From NCBI GenBank assembly GCA_964360635.1, contig CAYHXO010000006.1:8330-72329 (forward strand): 64,000 bases of DNA, in the 5' to 3' direction. The notes under the pieces were generated by a model. The model did no database searches. It was not told where the DNA came from and saw only the letters and a list, made by a program, of their open reading frames with translations. The position numbers were made by a program, and so were the translations under genes. The first letter of the stretch is position 1. Each line of letters begins with the position of its first letter. Shown piece after piece: positions 1-7,165 of the stretch. The DNA is from CALRGE01 sp964360635 (lineage in GTDB: Bacteria > Patescibacteriota > Gracilibacteria > UBA1369 > 2-02-FULL-48-14).

Positions 1-1
1 G

Positions 2-55
2 GTTTTTAATCAGGGAGTATATAAGAAATTAAGTGAGGTGTTTGGAAAAGAATGA
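2..55 (+). CDS. C-terminal tail of an upstream gene (partial)
   Basis: An open frame enters from the left edge and ends with TGA at 53-55, giving 17 residues (VFNQGVYKKLSEVFGKE). The composition is protein-like, but the piece is too short to identify. It could be chance. Confidence 0.3.
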   Translation, partial: VFNQGVYKKLSEVFGKE

Positions 56-58
56 TAG

Positions 59-80
59 CATTTTTTGTAAACAAAAAATG
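59..80. repeat. AT-rich perfect inverted repeat upstream of lexA
   Basis: CATTTTTTGT (59-68) and ACAAAAAATG (71-80) are perfect 10-bp arms around AA. The repeat sits just after the upstream stop and 3 bp before the lexA -35. It may act as a terminator for the upstream gene, or as an AT-rich promoter element. Confidence 0.5.
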
Positions 81-83
81 TGC

Positions 84-112
84 TTGACGGTGAGCAATGA
101 CTCACCTAGTAT
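84..112 (+). promoter_or_regulatory. lexA promoter with embedded palindromic operator
   Basis: The -35 TTGACG (84-89) and -10 TAGTAT (107-112) are separated by exactly 17 bp. The spacer is almost entirely a palindrome: GGTGAG (89-94), six bases, CTCACC (101-106). LexA represses its own gene in most bacteria, so this is the natural candidate for the SOS box of this lineage. The operator role is inferred. Confidence 0.75.
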
Positions 113-138
113 GAGAGCGTTCATTCACCAAAAAATAT

Positions 139-756
139 ATGGAAATACTTACAGACAAGCAAAAGGCCGTTCTTGATTTTATTGAAGATTACCAGATGGG
201 CCATGGCTCATCGCCTACTTTGCGAGAAATGCGCGAACATTTTAAAGTAAAAAGTGACAACAGTGTGCTGAAACATGTGAAAGCACTTCACGAAAAAGGT
301 TATATTAAAAAAGATGATACTCCTCGTGGAATCAAATTACTTAAAAGTGTGAAAGCAAAATTAGATGCGGCAACAAATATGTTTAGAATTCCGGTTTTGG
401 GAACAATTCCAGCAGGTGGACCGGTTGTTTCTGAAGAATTTGTAATCGATTATTTTGAGATGGGAACAAGTATGTTGAAAAAACCTGATGGAACTTTTGC
501 ATTGAAAGTAACAGGATTAAGCATGATTGATGCAGGAATTTTGGAAGGTGACTTTGTTATTGCAAATAGATACTTAAAGGCTCGTGACGGAGATATTGTC
601 ATTGCACTGGTTGACGGAGCAAATACAGTAAAGCGATTTAGACAAAAAGGTCAGCATGTTTGGTTACAAGCTGAAAATAAAGACTACAAAGATATTGAAG
701 CCAGTGAATACCTTGAAGTTCAAGGTGTGGTAACAAATCTAATTAGGCAATATTAA
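139..756 (+). CDS. lexA: LexA repressor (SOS regulator, S24 autoprotease)
   Basis: LexA represses DNA-damage genes and cleaves itself when activated by RecA filaments. The N-terminal ~70 residues form a winged helix (LTDKQKAVLDFIEDYQ, SPTLREMREHF). The C-terminal S24 peptidase domain carries the Ala-Gly cleavage site in GTIPAGGPV, the nucleophile Ser in GLSMIDAGILEGD and the general-base Lys in NTVKRF. At 205 aa it has the usual LexA length. The ATG lies 26 nt after a well-formed -10 and has no Shine-Dalgarno. The 3' end overlaps the convergent gene at 743-1309 by 14 bp. Autoregulation is suggested by the palindrome between -35 and -10. Confidence 0.95.
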   Translation: MEILTDKQKAVLDFIEDYQMGHGSSPTLREMREHFKVKSDNSVLKHVKALHEKGYIKKDDTPRGIKLLKSVKAKLDAATNMFRIPVLGTIPAGGPVVSEEFVIDYFEMGTSMLKKPDGTFALKVTGLSMIDAGILEGDFVIANRYLKARDGDIVIALVDGANTVKRFRQKGQHVWLQAENKDYKDIEASEYLEVQGVVTNLIRQY

Positions 757-1309
757 GCATAACGAATTCCGTTGTTGCTTCAGGTAATTCGCTCTTCAGT
801 TTAACTGAGAATTTATCTTTAGTTGCGAGGTCACTTTTGCCTACTGCCTTCAGAAATTCGCTTGGAGCGCCTTCGTAACAAGAAAGAATTACAACTCGTG
901 GATCGATTTCTTCAAATATTGTTTGAGCCTGTTTTGTGCTTAAAACTTCTTTTGTACCAACCGGTAAAATCAAAATATCAACATCACCAATTCTTTCAAA
1001 CATGGCCTCTGTTATATCTGTTGAAAGTGTACCAAGTGAGCAAACACGAATATTGTCGATTGAGAATACAAAGATATTTATTGGCTTATCTTGAGGAGGA
1101 ACACTTGGAATTGCTTCTATTGAAACATTTGAAACTTCATATTCTCCTGGCCAGCTTAAAATTTTTGCATTTTGAATACCTGATTCTGAATCTTGTTTGG
1201 TGAAAAGCACAACATTTGCCTTAATGCTGTCATTCTGTGGATCAATTGTAACTGTTGCCTCTGAACCTTTAATTGTGAATGATGATTTACCTTGCCAGTT
1301 GATTTCCAT
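743..1309 (-). CDS. Degenerate metallo-beta-lactamase-fold protein
   Basis: The protein is 188 aa. The order of elements resembles the UPF0173/ascorbate-lactonase-like branch of the metallo-beta-lactamase superfamily: an opening strand WQGKSSFTIKG, the segment SWPGEYEVSNVSI (these families usually have GPGEYE), a core strand around VDILILPVG and a late strand VVILSCYEG. The HxHxDH metal motif that should follow the early strand VVLF is absent; the segment reads TKQDSESG. Hydrolase activity is therefore doubtful. The gene is convergent with lexA and overlaps its end by 14 bp. The fold assignment is inferred from motif order alone. Confidence 0.6.
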   Translation of the reverse strand: MEINWQGKSSFTIKGSEATVTIDPQNDSIKANVVLFTKQDSESGIQNAKILSWPGEYEVSNVSIEAIPSVPPQDKPINIFVFSIDNIRVCSLGTLSTDITEAMFERIGDVDILILPVGTKEVLSTKQAQTIFEEIDPRVVILSCYEGAPSEFLKAVGKSDLATKDKFSVKLKSELPEATTEFVMLNIA

Positions 1310-1377
1310 ATATTTTTTTAGATCGGGCGAATTCTAACAAAGCTTAGTGGATTAGGAAAGCGGGAGTTTTTTGGCAT

Positions 1378-2178
1378 TTAGGCTTTTGCTCTGAACATGG
1401 CACGGACGCCGCGCGAGTCTCCACCATTATTTACGAAGTCAAAATACGCCCAACGTTCCAGATAATACGGATCGTAGACCCCAACATACGCACCACCGAT
1501 ATTCTCATTATTTTCTCCACTCTCAAACCATATTGATTTTTGGTACATAAGATTTTTAGAACTTACAATTTGTCCTCCAGTAAATCTTTCAAATTTAATA
1601 ACTTCAAGAGATCTTTCAGGTGGAGCTATATGTGGGAAAAGAGCATAATCTTTTGAGATAAGGACTCTTCTTGATTTGTTATACCCCATTCCTGTCATGA
1701 TTGGCTCAACTCCTCCATTTGCCACAAGTGGATTGCCTTCTTTATCTAATCCAAAGAGTATACTTTCGGGAAGATTGACTGCTTTTTCAAGATTATTCCC
1801 GGTAAGAAGTCTATCCTGAACAAAATCCCATTTAGCTTTCTCTTTTTCCTCAGGCTGCCAATTCTCATACATGAATCTATATGAAGGCTGGCAGATGTCT
1901 ACCAATTTGATTTCCTTTGCCAATCCTTTGAATAGTTTTTCATCTTTGACTCCTCTATAGAAAAAATCCATCATTACACTAACTCCGTCAAAATCTGTTC
2001 CATGAGGTATTTTTTGAGATAATTTATCCAAAATTGCCTTTTTTGTTGATGTGTAAGGGGTTTCGACAACCTCATTTGCCCATGCCTTTAATAGCTCCTG
2101 TTGAGATAAGATGGTGCGTGCTGTTTCAACAGGTTGGGTTTCTATATCTTCGAGTTTTTGCTTTTCGGATTCGGACAT
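1378..2178 (-). CDS. Hypothetical protein, 266 aa
   Basis: I do not recognise this protein. It is soluble, with no signal peptide or membrane segment. The first ~45 residues are charged and probably helical (SESEKQKLEDIETQPVETA). The rest is mixed, with aromatic-rich stretches such as FMYENWQPEEKEKAKWDF and VYDPYYLERWAYFDF near the C-terminus. It is a single gene read away from enolase. A perfect 10-bp inverted repeat lies 8 bp upstream of its ATG and suggests dedicated control. Confidence 0.75.
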   Translation of the reverse strand: MSESEKQKLEDIETQPVETARTILSQQELLKAWANEVVETPYTSTKKAILDKLSQKIPHGTDFDGVSVMMDFFYRGVKDEKLFKGLAKEIKLVDICQPSYRFMYENWQPEEKEKAKWDFVQDRLLTGNNLEKAVNLPESILFGLDKEGNPLVANGGVEPIMTGMGYNKSRRVLISKDYALFPHIAPPERSLEVIKFERFTGGQIVSSKNLMYQKSIWFESGENNENIGGAYVGVYDPYYLERWAYFDFVNNGGDSRGVRAMFRAKA

Positions 2179-2185
2179 GTTTTTT

Positions 2186-2211
2186 AATTAGATGTGAATA
2201 TACATCTAATT
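2186..2211. promoter_or_regulatory. Perfect inverted repeat upstream of the 266-aa gene
   Basis: AATTAGATGT (2186-2195) and ACATCTAATT (2202-2211) are perfect 10-bp arms with a 6-bp spacer. They lie immediately upstream of the minus-strand gene starting at 2178 and ~90 bp upstream of enolase. The form is typical of a repressor operator, or of a hairpin in the leader. The binding protein is unknown. Confidence 0.6.
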
Positions 2212-2302
2212 CGAGGTTTGTCTAGGTGCTGTTAAAATTTAAATTAAATGTTTTTGTGATTCTCAAAAATGCAGTATCATGCACCCGATTAACCCCCACA
2301 TC

Positions 2303-3550
2303 ATGAGCAAAATTACTAAAATTCACGCGAGAGAAGTTTTAGATTCACGCGGAAATCCAACAGTTGAAGCTGAAGTTACAAGTGAAAGCGGGTTTGGCAG
2401 AGCAATTGTACCAAGTGGTGCATCAACAGGAGAAAATGAGGCTTGTGAATTGAGAGATGGCGAAAAAAGATATAATGGAAAAGGTGTAATGAAAGCTGTT
2501 GTGAATGTGAATGGTGAAATAGCAGGAGCTGTTGTGGGAATGGAAGTAACTGAGCAAAGCTCAATAGACCAAAAAATGATTGCACTCGATGGAACTCCAA
2601 ATAAAAATCGATTGGGGGCGAATGCACTGTTGGCTGTGTCTTTGGCTGTTGCCCGTGCTGCGGCATCTGAGAAAAATCTCCAGCTTTGGCAATATCTAAA
2701 TCCAAATGCAACTTTGCTTCCAACACCGATGATGAACCTGTTAAATGGTGGAGCACATGCTGATAGTAATGTGGATTTTCAGGAATTTATGGTTGTGCCG
2801 AAAGGTGCTGCAAGTTTTAAAGAGGCTTTGAGATATGGTGCTGAAACTTTTCATGCTCTGAAAAAATTGCTTAAGGAATCTGGCCATTCGACCGGAGTGG
2901 GTGATGAAGGTGGCTTTGCACCAAACTTCAAATCAAATGAAGAAGCTTTGGAATATTTGGTGAAAGCCATTGAATCTGCGGGTTACATTCCGGGGAAAGA
3001 TATTTTTATTGCACTTGATCCGGCAACAAGTGAATTCTATGAAAATGGAGCGTATAATTTAAGGAAAAGTGGAGCAGGTGTGAAAACAAGCGATGAAATG
3101 ATTGCACTTTGGGAGATGTGGGCTGACAAATATCCAATATGTTCAATTGAAGACGGACTTGCGGAAAATGACTGGGACGGTTGGAAAAAACTTACTGAAA
3201 AAATGGGATCAAAAATTCAATTGGTTGGAGATGATTTACTTGTAACAAATGTGAAGTTTTTGAAACGTGCGATTGATGAAAAATCATGCAATGCGATTTT
3301 AGTAAAAGTGAATCAAATTGGTACATTAACAGAGGCAAAAGATGCTGTCGAAATGGCGAAAAAAGCTGGCTTCGCTTGCGTTATGTCACACAGAAGCGGC
3401 GAAAGTGAAGATTCAACAATTGCAGATCTTGCTGTTGCATGGGAAACCGGACAGATCAAAACCGGCTCAGCTAGTAGATCTGATAGAATTGCAAAATACA
3501 ATCAGTTACTGAGAATTGAGGAAATGCTTGGCGAAAAGGCTAGATTCTAA
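2303..3550 (+). CDS. eno: Enolase
   Basis: Enolase converts 2-phosphoglycerate to phosphoenolpyruvate in glycolysis. Family signatures are present from end to end: HAREVLDSRGNPTVE at the N-terminus, GGAHADSNVDFQEFM, GDEGGFAPNF, the metal ligands in IALDPATSEFY, SIEDGLAE and GDDLLVTN, the catalytic Lys in ILVKVNQIGT, and SHRSGESEDSTIADLAV. I start at the second ATG (2303), giving 415 aa, because the family begins right at this residue. The ATG at 2279 would add eight unrelated residues. A possible -10 TATCAT (2275-2280) overlaps that upstream ATG, which also favours 2303. A hairpin terminator follows the stop. Confidence 0.97.
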   Translation: MSKITKIHAREVLDSRGNPTVEAEVTSESGFGRAIVPSGASTGENEACELRDGEKRYNGKGVMKAVVNVNGEIAGAVVGMEVTEQSSIDQKMIALDGTPNKNRLGANALLAVSLAVARAAASEKNLQLWQYLNPNATLLPTPMMNLLNGGAHADSNVDFQEFMVVPKGAASFKEALRYGAETFHALKKLLKESGHSTGVGDEGGFAPNFKSNEEALEYLVKAIESAGYIPGKDIFIALDPATSEFYENGAYNLRKSGAGVKTSDEMIALWEMWADKYPICSIEDGLAENDWDGWKKLTEKMGSKIQLVGDDLLVTNVKFLKRAIDEKSCNAILVKVNQIGTLTEAKDAVEMAKKAGFACVMSHRSGESEDSTIADLAVAWETGQIKTGSASRSDRIAKYNQLLRIEEMLGEKARF

Positions 3551-3557
3551 AGGGAAG

Positions 3558-3576
3558 CTTGCCTTCGGCAAGTTTT
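3558..3576 (+). terminator. Rho-independent terminator of enolase
   Basis: CTTGCC (3558-3563) and GGCAAG (3567-3572) form a 6-bp stem with a TTC loop, followed directly by TTTT. It begins 8 bp after the enolase stop. Confidence 0.75.
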
Positions 3577-3578
3577 AA

Positions 3579-3928
3579 AAACCGACCCTAATTCCTGTTT
3601 GTAGAGAATCTATATATAGTTCAATCAAACTTTTATGGGAGTAGAGTCGGTTTCGTGAATGGCGACGAACTCATTCTGTTTTTGTTTTTTTCTGCCTTAT
3701 TTTGGTCGGGTTTATGGCCGGACCGGGGCTGCCCTTGGCGTGGAAGTGGCCGCTGTAACCGAAGTCAGGGAGCAGGAAACGCAAGTCCACAGAGCGATAT
3801 GAGAGTCTGTCTCTCATGGGTTCCCTTGTCTAGAGAACCATCACAAAGCGAGAAAGAAAATTGTCGATGTTTATCGACCGCTTACCATCACGCTTAGTGC
3901 TGGGTAATCCGCGTCAGGATTACTTTTT
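3579..3928 (+). ncRNA. Structured non-coding RNA of unknown family (~350 nt)
   Basis: No convincing protein is encoded here, but the sequence is rich in perfect stems in series. AAACCGAC (3579-3586) pairs with GTCGGTTT (3646-3653). ATGAGAG (3799-3805) pairs with CTCTCAT (3811-3817). GGTTC (3819-3823) pairs with GAACC (3835-3839). GTCGAT (3863-3868) pairs with ATCGAC (3873-3878) over a 4-nt loop. GTAATCC pairs with GGATTAC, followed by five T. Local GC content rises in 3700-3830 against an AT-rich background. I looked for and did not find the conserved cores of RNase P RNA, tmRNA or SRP RNA. The 5' end is uncertain. The remaining gene-free stretch, 3929-4143, holds only T-rich sequence and the next promoter. 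Confidence 0.6.
3904..3928 (+). terminator. Terminator of the structured RNA
   Basis: GTAATCC (3904-3910) and GGATTAC (3917-3923) form a perfect 7-bp stem with loop GCGTCA, followed by TTTTT and further T-rich sequence. No protein gene ends just upstream, so it most likely closes the transcript of the structured RNA. Confidence 0.8.
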
Positions 3929-4117
3929 GTTTTTGTTTTTGTGTTTTCAATGTGCCTGGGTGAATCCAATGTTTGTCTTACTGAATTCATGTCATTATAT
4001 CCCCCTTTGTTTTCTTTGCAACTAATATTACTCGACTAGTGCCGAAATATATTTCGTGGTGGTACATTTTCAGGTAGAGCATGTATCGCTTTCTATGGAC
4101 TTTTCTTTTTTAAAAGC

Positions 4118-4123
4118 TATACT
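4118..4123 (+). promoter_or_regulatory. -10 element of the serine dehydratase operon
   Basis: TATACT at 4118-4123 would start transcription near 4130, leaving a leader of about 14 nt before the ATG at 4144. No clear -35 is visible. Confidence 0.45.
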
Positions 4124-4143
4124 TTGGGCGATTAAATCCCCAA

Positions 4144-4830
4144 ATGACTAGCTTTTCAGTCTTCGACATTGCGGGTCCGGTAATGGTTGGGCCATCGAGC
4201 TCACATACTGCAGGTGCGGCAAGGATCGGTCAGTTTGCGAGAGCTATTTTTGATGCGACTCCAACTAAAGTACACTTTTTGCTACACGGTTCTTTTGGCG
4301 AAGTATATAAAGGCCACTCAACAGATAAGGCGCTACTTGGTGGCATTATGAAATTTCCACCTAATGATGAAAGAATTAAGATTGCATTCGAGGTTGCAAA
4401 AGAGAAAAATATTGAATATGAATTTGAACCTGGAGATTTGGGCGGTGGATACCATCCTAACAGTGTAAAAATTACCCTTGAAAATGCTGAAAGGAAGATG
4501 ACACTTATTGGCTCTTCAATCGGTGGCGGGAATATAGAAATTTGTCAGATAGACGGCTTCGATATTTACCTAACCGGAAGTAGCGCGGAGCAATATTTTA
4601 CGCTTGTGGTTGAAAATGAAAATATGCCCGGAATGTTGGCCAAGACAACAACTTTTCTCGGAGACAAAGGAATTAGAATTGTGAATATGCAAAGTTCATA
4701 TCTTGCTGGTGAAAATAAGGTTTTGAGCGTTTTAAGTATAGATCAAAGTTTATCACTTGATGAAATTCTCACTCTGGAAATGGAGCCGGGAATTATTTTC
4801 GTTAGATCACTTAACAAAATTGAGCAATGA
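4144..4830 (+). CDS. sdaAB: L-serine dehydratase, iron-sulfur-dependent, beta subunit
   Basis: This is the beta subunit of the two-subunit [4Fe-4S] L-serine dehydratase, which deaminates serine to pyruvate and ammonia. The N-terminus has the family signature VFDIAGPVMVGPSSSHTAGA, where the Ser/His-rich loop contacts substrate. A GGGYHPNSVKITLE stretch follows. Residues ~155-228 form an ACT domain (FTLVVENENMPGMLAKTT, GIRIVNMQSS). At 228 aa it has normal length. The stop overlaps the start of the alpha subunit in an ATGA junction, so translation is probably coupled. Confidence 0.94.
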   Translation: MTSFSVFDIAGPVMVGPSSSHTAGAARIGQFARAIFDATPTKVHFLLHGSFGEVYKGHSTDKALLGGIMKFPPNDERIKIAFEVAKEKNIEYEFEPGDLGGGYHPNSVKITLENAERKMTLIGSSIGGGNIEICQIDGFDIYLTGSSAEQYFTLVVENENMPGMLAKTTTFLGDKGIRIVNMQSSYLAGENKVLSVLSIDQSLSLDEILTLEMEPGIIFVRSLNKIEQ

Positions 4831-5756
4831 CAGCTTCATATATTTTCAGAAACGGTACTGAACTATTAGCAAGGTGTGTAGAGCATAAAATGACAATTTG
4901 GGAGGTAGTTTTAAATTATGAAATTCAGATGTCCGGTAATACGAAAGAGGAAATTTATAAAAAACTTTCCGATCGATTGCATGTTATTTTCAGAGGAATT
5001 GATGCCGCTATTGAAAACCCTGAGCTTTCTCCTAGTGGGATGGTCGGGAAATCGACCCCACTTCTTGCTACTGCCGTTAAAAATTGGAAAGAAGTTGCAG
5101 ATGGATTGCTATTAAATGAGACTGCAGTGCGTGGAATGCTTGGTGCGATTGCAACAGGAGAAAATAATGCGAGAATGGGTGTTATTCTGGCCTTCCCAAC
5201 TGCCGGTGCCGCCGGAGTTATTCCTGGAGCAATTTACGGCGCAATGAAAAAATTTAAGTTGAGCGAAGAACAATTGGTGCAAATGATGTTAACCGCTTCA
5301 GGAGTTGGAATTATTATCGCAAATACTGCCACACTTTCAGGTGCGGCAGGTGGATGTCAGGCAGAGGTTGGCAGTGCAACTGCAATGGCGGCTGCGGCTT
5401 TGACCGAAGTTAGAGGAAAATCACCTGAAACAACCTTACACGCTGCTTCATTGGCTTTGAAAAATATGCTTGGCTTGGCGTGCGACCCAATTGGTGGACT
5501 TGTGGAAGTTCCTTGTATTAAAAGAAATGGAATTGGTGCGGTTTTCTCGATGGCGGCTTCAGATATGGCCTGTATGGGAATTGAAAGTTTCGTTCCATTT
5601 GATGAAATTGTTTCCGCAATGCGATCAATCGGCGACATGATGAGCCCAAAAATTCGTGAAACCGCTTTGGGTGGATTGGCCGTAACTCCAACAGGTCAAA
5701 AAGTTGCTAAGAAGATGGGGTTAATACAGTTGGGGAGTAATCCTTGTAGTAAGTAG
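4827..5756 (+). CDS. sdaAA: L-serine dehydratase, iron-sulfur-dependent, alpha subunit
   Basis: This is the catalytic [4Fe-4S] subunit of L-serine dehydratase. It has the family landmarks SPSGMVGKSTPLLATAVKN, the Gly/Ala-rich central region (FPTAGAAGVIPGAIYGAMKK), and the cluster cysteines in GGCQAEVGSATAMAAAA, GLACDPIGGLVEVPC and nearby. Its 309 aa covers the SDH_alpha domain. It overlaps sdaAB by 4 bp. The pair would feed pyruvate to the 2-oxoacid oxidoreductase encoded about 2 kb downstream; that link is inferred from proximity. Confidence 0.94.
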   Translation: MTASYIFRNGTELLARCVEHKMTIWEVVLNYEIQMSGNTKEEIYKKLSDRLHVIFRGIDAAIENPELSPSGMVGKSTPLLATAVKNWKEVADGLLLNETAVRGMLGAIATGENNARMGVILAFPTAGAAGVIPGAIYGAMKKFKLSEEQLVQMMLTASGVGIIIANTATLSGAAGGCQAEVGSATAMAAAALTEVRGKSPETTLHAASLALKNMLGLACDPIGGLVEVPCIKRNGIGAVFSMAASDMACMGIESFVPFDEIVSAMRSIGDMMSPKIRETALGGLAVTPTGQKVAKKMGLIQLGSNPCSK

Positions 5757-5761
5757 ATTGG

Positions 5762-5850
5762 AGATTTCGGGATTGTGACTCCGAATAATAAGTAAATTTT
5801 CGGGAATTGGATTCCGAATAATTGACAGATTTTACGGAATTTGATAATAT
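5762..5850 (+). repeat. Three ~33-bp tandem repeats carrying the DUF4143 ATPase promoter
   Basis: Three imperfect copies start near 5762, 5794 and 5827, spaced 33-34 bp. The first two each hold a dyad, TTCGG...CCGAA (5766-5770 with 5781-5785; 5799-5803 with 5814-5818), followed by GAATAAT. The third copy is shorter and diverged. The end of copy 2 plus copy 3 form a near-consensus promoter: TTGACA (5822-5827), 17 bp, TAATAT (5845-5850). Copies 1 and 2 therefore look like operators upstream of the promoter. Confidence 0.7.
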
Positions 5851-5856
5851 AGAGCC

Positions 5857-7020
5857 ATGAATATTTGGAGAGCATATCAACCCATCAGTCACTTCTTGAC
5901 TATAGGCAAAGTCTTAGTACTTTATGGGCCGAGACAAGCTGGTAAAACCACACTCATCAAAGAGAATGACCAGTTTTTTAGTACTAAAAAAATCCGTTGG
6001 GATACAGGAGATAATATCGAGACACGTGTACTTTTCGATGGTGAGAATTTAAAAGATATTTTAGCTTACGTAGAAGGTTATGATGTTCTCATCATTGATG
6101 AGGCTCAAAGAATTCCAAAGATTGGCCAAGGACTAAAAATGCTGGTTGACCATAGAAAAGATTTGTCTATTCTGGTAACTGGCTCATCCTCATTTGAATT
6201 AGCCGGACAGGTAGGTGAGCCTCTTACGGGTCGTCATCGCACGCTTACGCTTTTCCCGATTTCTCAATATGAGCTTTTGGCTAAATCTTTTAGTGCATTT
6301 GATCTTCAAAAGAAACTGGATGAATTTTTAATTTATGGATCTTATCCGGAAATTTTAACGACAGATTCATCTGAAGAGAAACAAAGGAGAATTGAAGAAA
6401 TAGCACATTCATATTTGTTTAAAGACATACTTGAGCTCGATGCAATTCGTAACTCTAAAGTATTACTGGATTTGGTTAGATTACTCGCTTTCCAAATTGG
6501 AAATGAAGTTTCACTGTCTGAATTGGGTCAACAAATCGGCCTGGACAGTAAAACTGTAGCCAGATATTTAGATGTTTTGGAAAAAGCCTTTGTGATTTTT
6601 CAAGCCAGAGGATATGGCAATAATTTAAGAAAAGAAATTACTAAAAAAAGTAAATATTATTTTTATGATCTTGGCATTCGCAATGCGATTATTTCAAATT
6701 TTAATCCTGTAAATTTGAGAAATGATATCGGAGCATTATGGGAAAATTTTATTTTCATGGAACGAATTAAGTTCAGAAATTATGACAATATTTCAGCCAA
6801 TGTTTTCTTTTGGAGAACATGGAATCAACAAGAAATTGATATTGTCGAAGAAAGAGGGGGAAAACTTTTTGGATATGAATGCAAGTGGTCAAAGAATTCT
6901 ATAAAAAAAATTAATGCTCCAAGTGAATGGAAAAATAATTACAAAGATGCGAATTTTACAGTTATTACCCCTGATAATTATCTTGATTTTATTGCTAAGC
7001 CAAAAATATATGCTAACTAA
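5857..7020 (+). CDS. AAA-family ATPase with DUF4143 C-terminal domain
   Basis: The 387-aa protein has an N-terminal P-loop ATPase: Walker A LYGPRQAGKTTL at ~27-38, Walker B VLIIDEAQR at ~77-85, and sensor LVTGSSSFEL at ~108-117. The C-terminal DUF4143 domain comprises a winged-helix-like part (SLSELGQQIGLDSKTVARYL) and a nuclease-like segment (GALWENFIFMERI, FWRTWNQQEIDIVEE, GYECKWS). This widespread family has an unsettled role, often suspected in defence or toxin-antitoxin-like settings. The promoter's expected start point coincides with the ATG at 5857, so the message is probably leaderless. The last 11 bp overlap the small gene at 7010. Confidence 0.85.
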   Translation: MNIWRAYQPISHFLTIGKVLVLYGPRQAGKTTLIKENDQFFSTKKIRWDTGDNIETRVLFDGENLKDILAYVEGYDVLIIDEAQRIPKIGQGLKMLVDHRKDLSILVTGSSSFELAGQVGEPLTGRHRTLTLFPISQYELLAKSFSAFDLQKKLDEFLIYGSYPEILTTDSSEEKQRRIEEIAHSYLFKDILELDAIRNSKVLLDLVRLLAFQIGNEVSLSELGQQIGLDSKTVARYLDVLEKAFVIFQARGYGNNLRKEITKKSKYYFYDLGIRNAIISNFNPVNLRNDIGALWENFIFMERIKFRNYDNISANVFFWRTWNQQEIDIVEERGGKLFGYECKWSKNSIKKINAPSEWKNNYKDANFTVITPDNYLDFIAKPKIYAN

Positions 7021-7165
7021 GTCAATTAATATCAGTGATTTCAAAAGGAATTTTTATTCCTATGTAAGAAAGCCATTAAAAAATGTACGATACATTATTT
7101 TTCGTTATAAAAAACCTATTTTAGAAATAAAACCTATTGATATAAATTCCTCTCATGACCTATAA
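7010..7165 (+). CDS. Small Phd/YefM-like antitoxin fragment, 51 aa
   Basis: This is a short gene starting inside the end of the DUF4143 gene (ATGCTAACTAA overlap) and ending 11 bp into purN. The sequence SINISDFKRNFYSYVRKP followed by RYIIFRYKKPILEIKPID follows the Phd/YefM antitoxin N-terminal pattern: a strand, a helix with DFKRNF, then I..RyKKPi.ei.P. It lacks the usual C-terminal toxin-binding tail, and no toxin gene is next to it. It may be a minimal partner of the ATPase or an orphan remnant. Confidence 0.5.
   Translation: MLTKSINISDFKRNFYSYVRKPLKNVRYIIFRYKKPILEIKPIDINSSHDL

Noticed and set aside
3703..3800. Cobalamin-riboswitch-like words (GGGGCTGCCC, CGCTGTAACCG, GTCAGG) in the structured RNA
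   Set aside because: The order is suggestive, but the essential GGGAA and AATCC segments and the B12-box context are missing, and no cobalamin-related gene follows.
3655..3897. 80-codon open frame
   Set aside because: It lies entirely within the structured RNA, with low-complexity and atypical residues and no start signal.
3579..3928. RNase P RNA, tmRNA or SRP RNA
   Set aside because: I find no GAGGAAAGTCC core, no tRNA-like ends or tag frame, and no complete SRP GTCAGG-CCGGAAGG-AGCAG apical loop.
4827..4830. UGA recoded as Gly, as in Gracilibacteria/Absconditabacteria
   Set aside because: TGA terminates many genes cleanly at ATGA junctions (sdaAB/sdaAA, ferredoxin/korA, paralogs 2/3), and no in-frame TGA is needed in conserved proteins.
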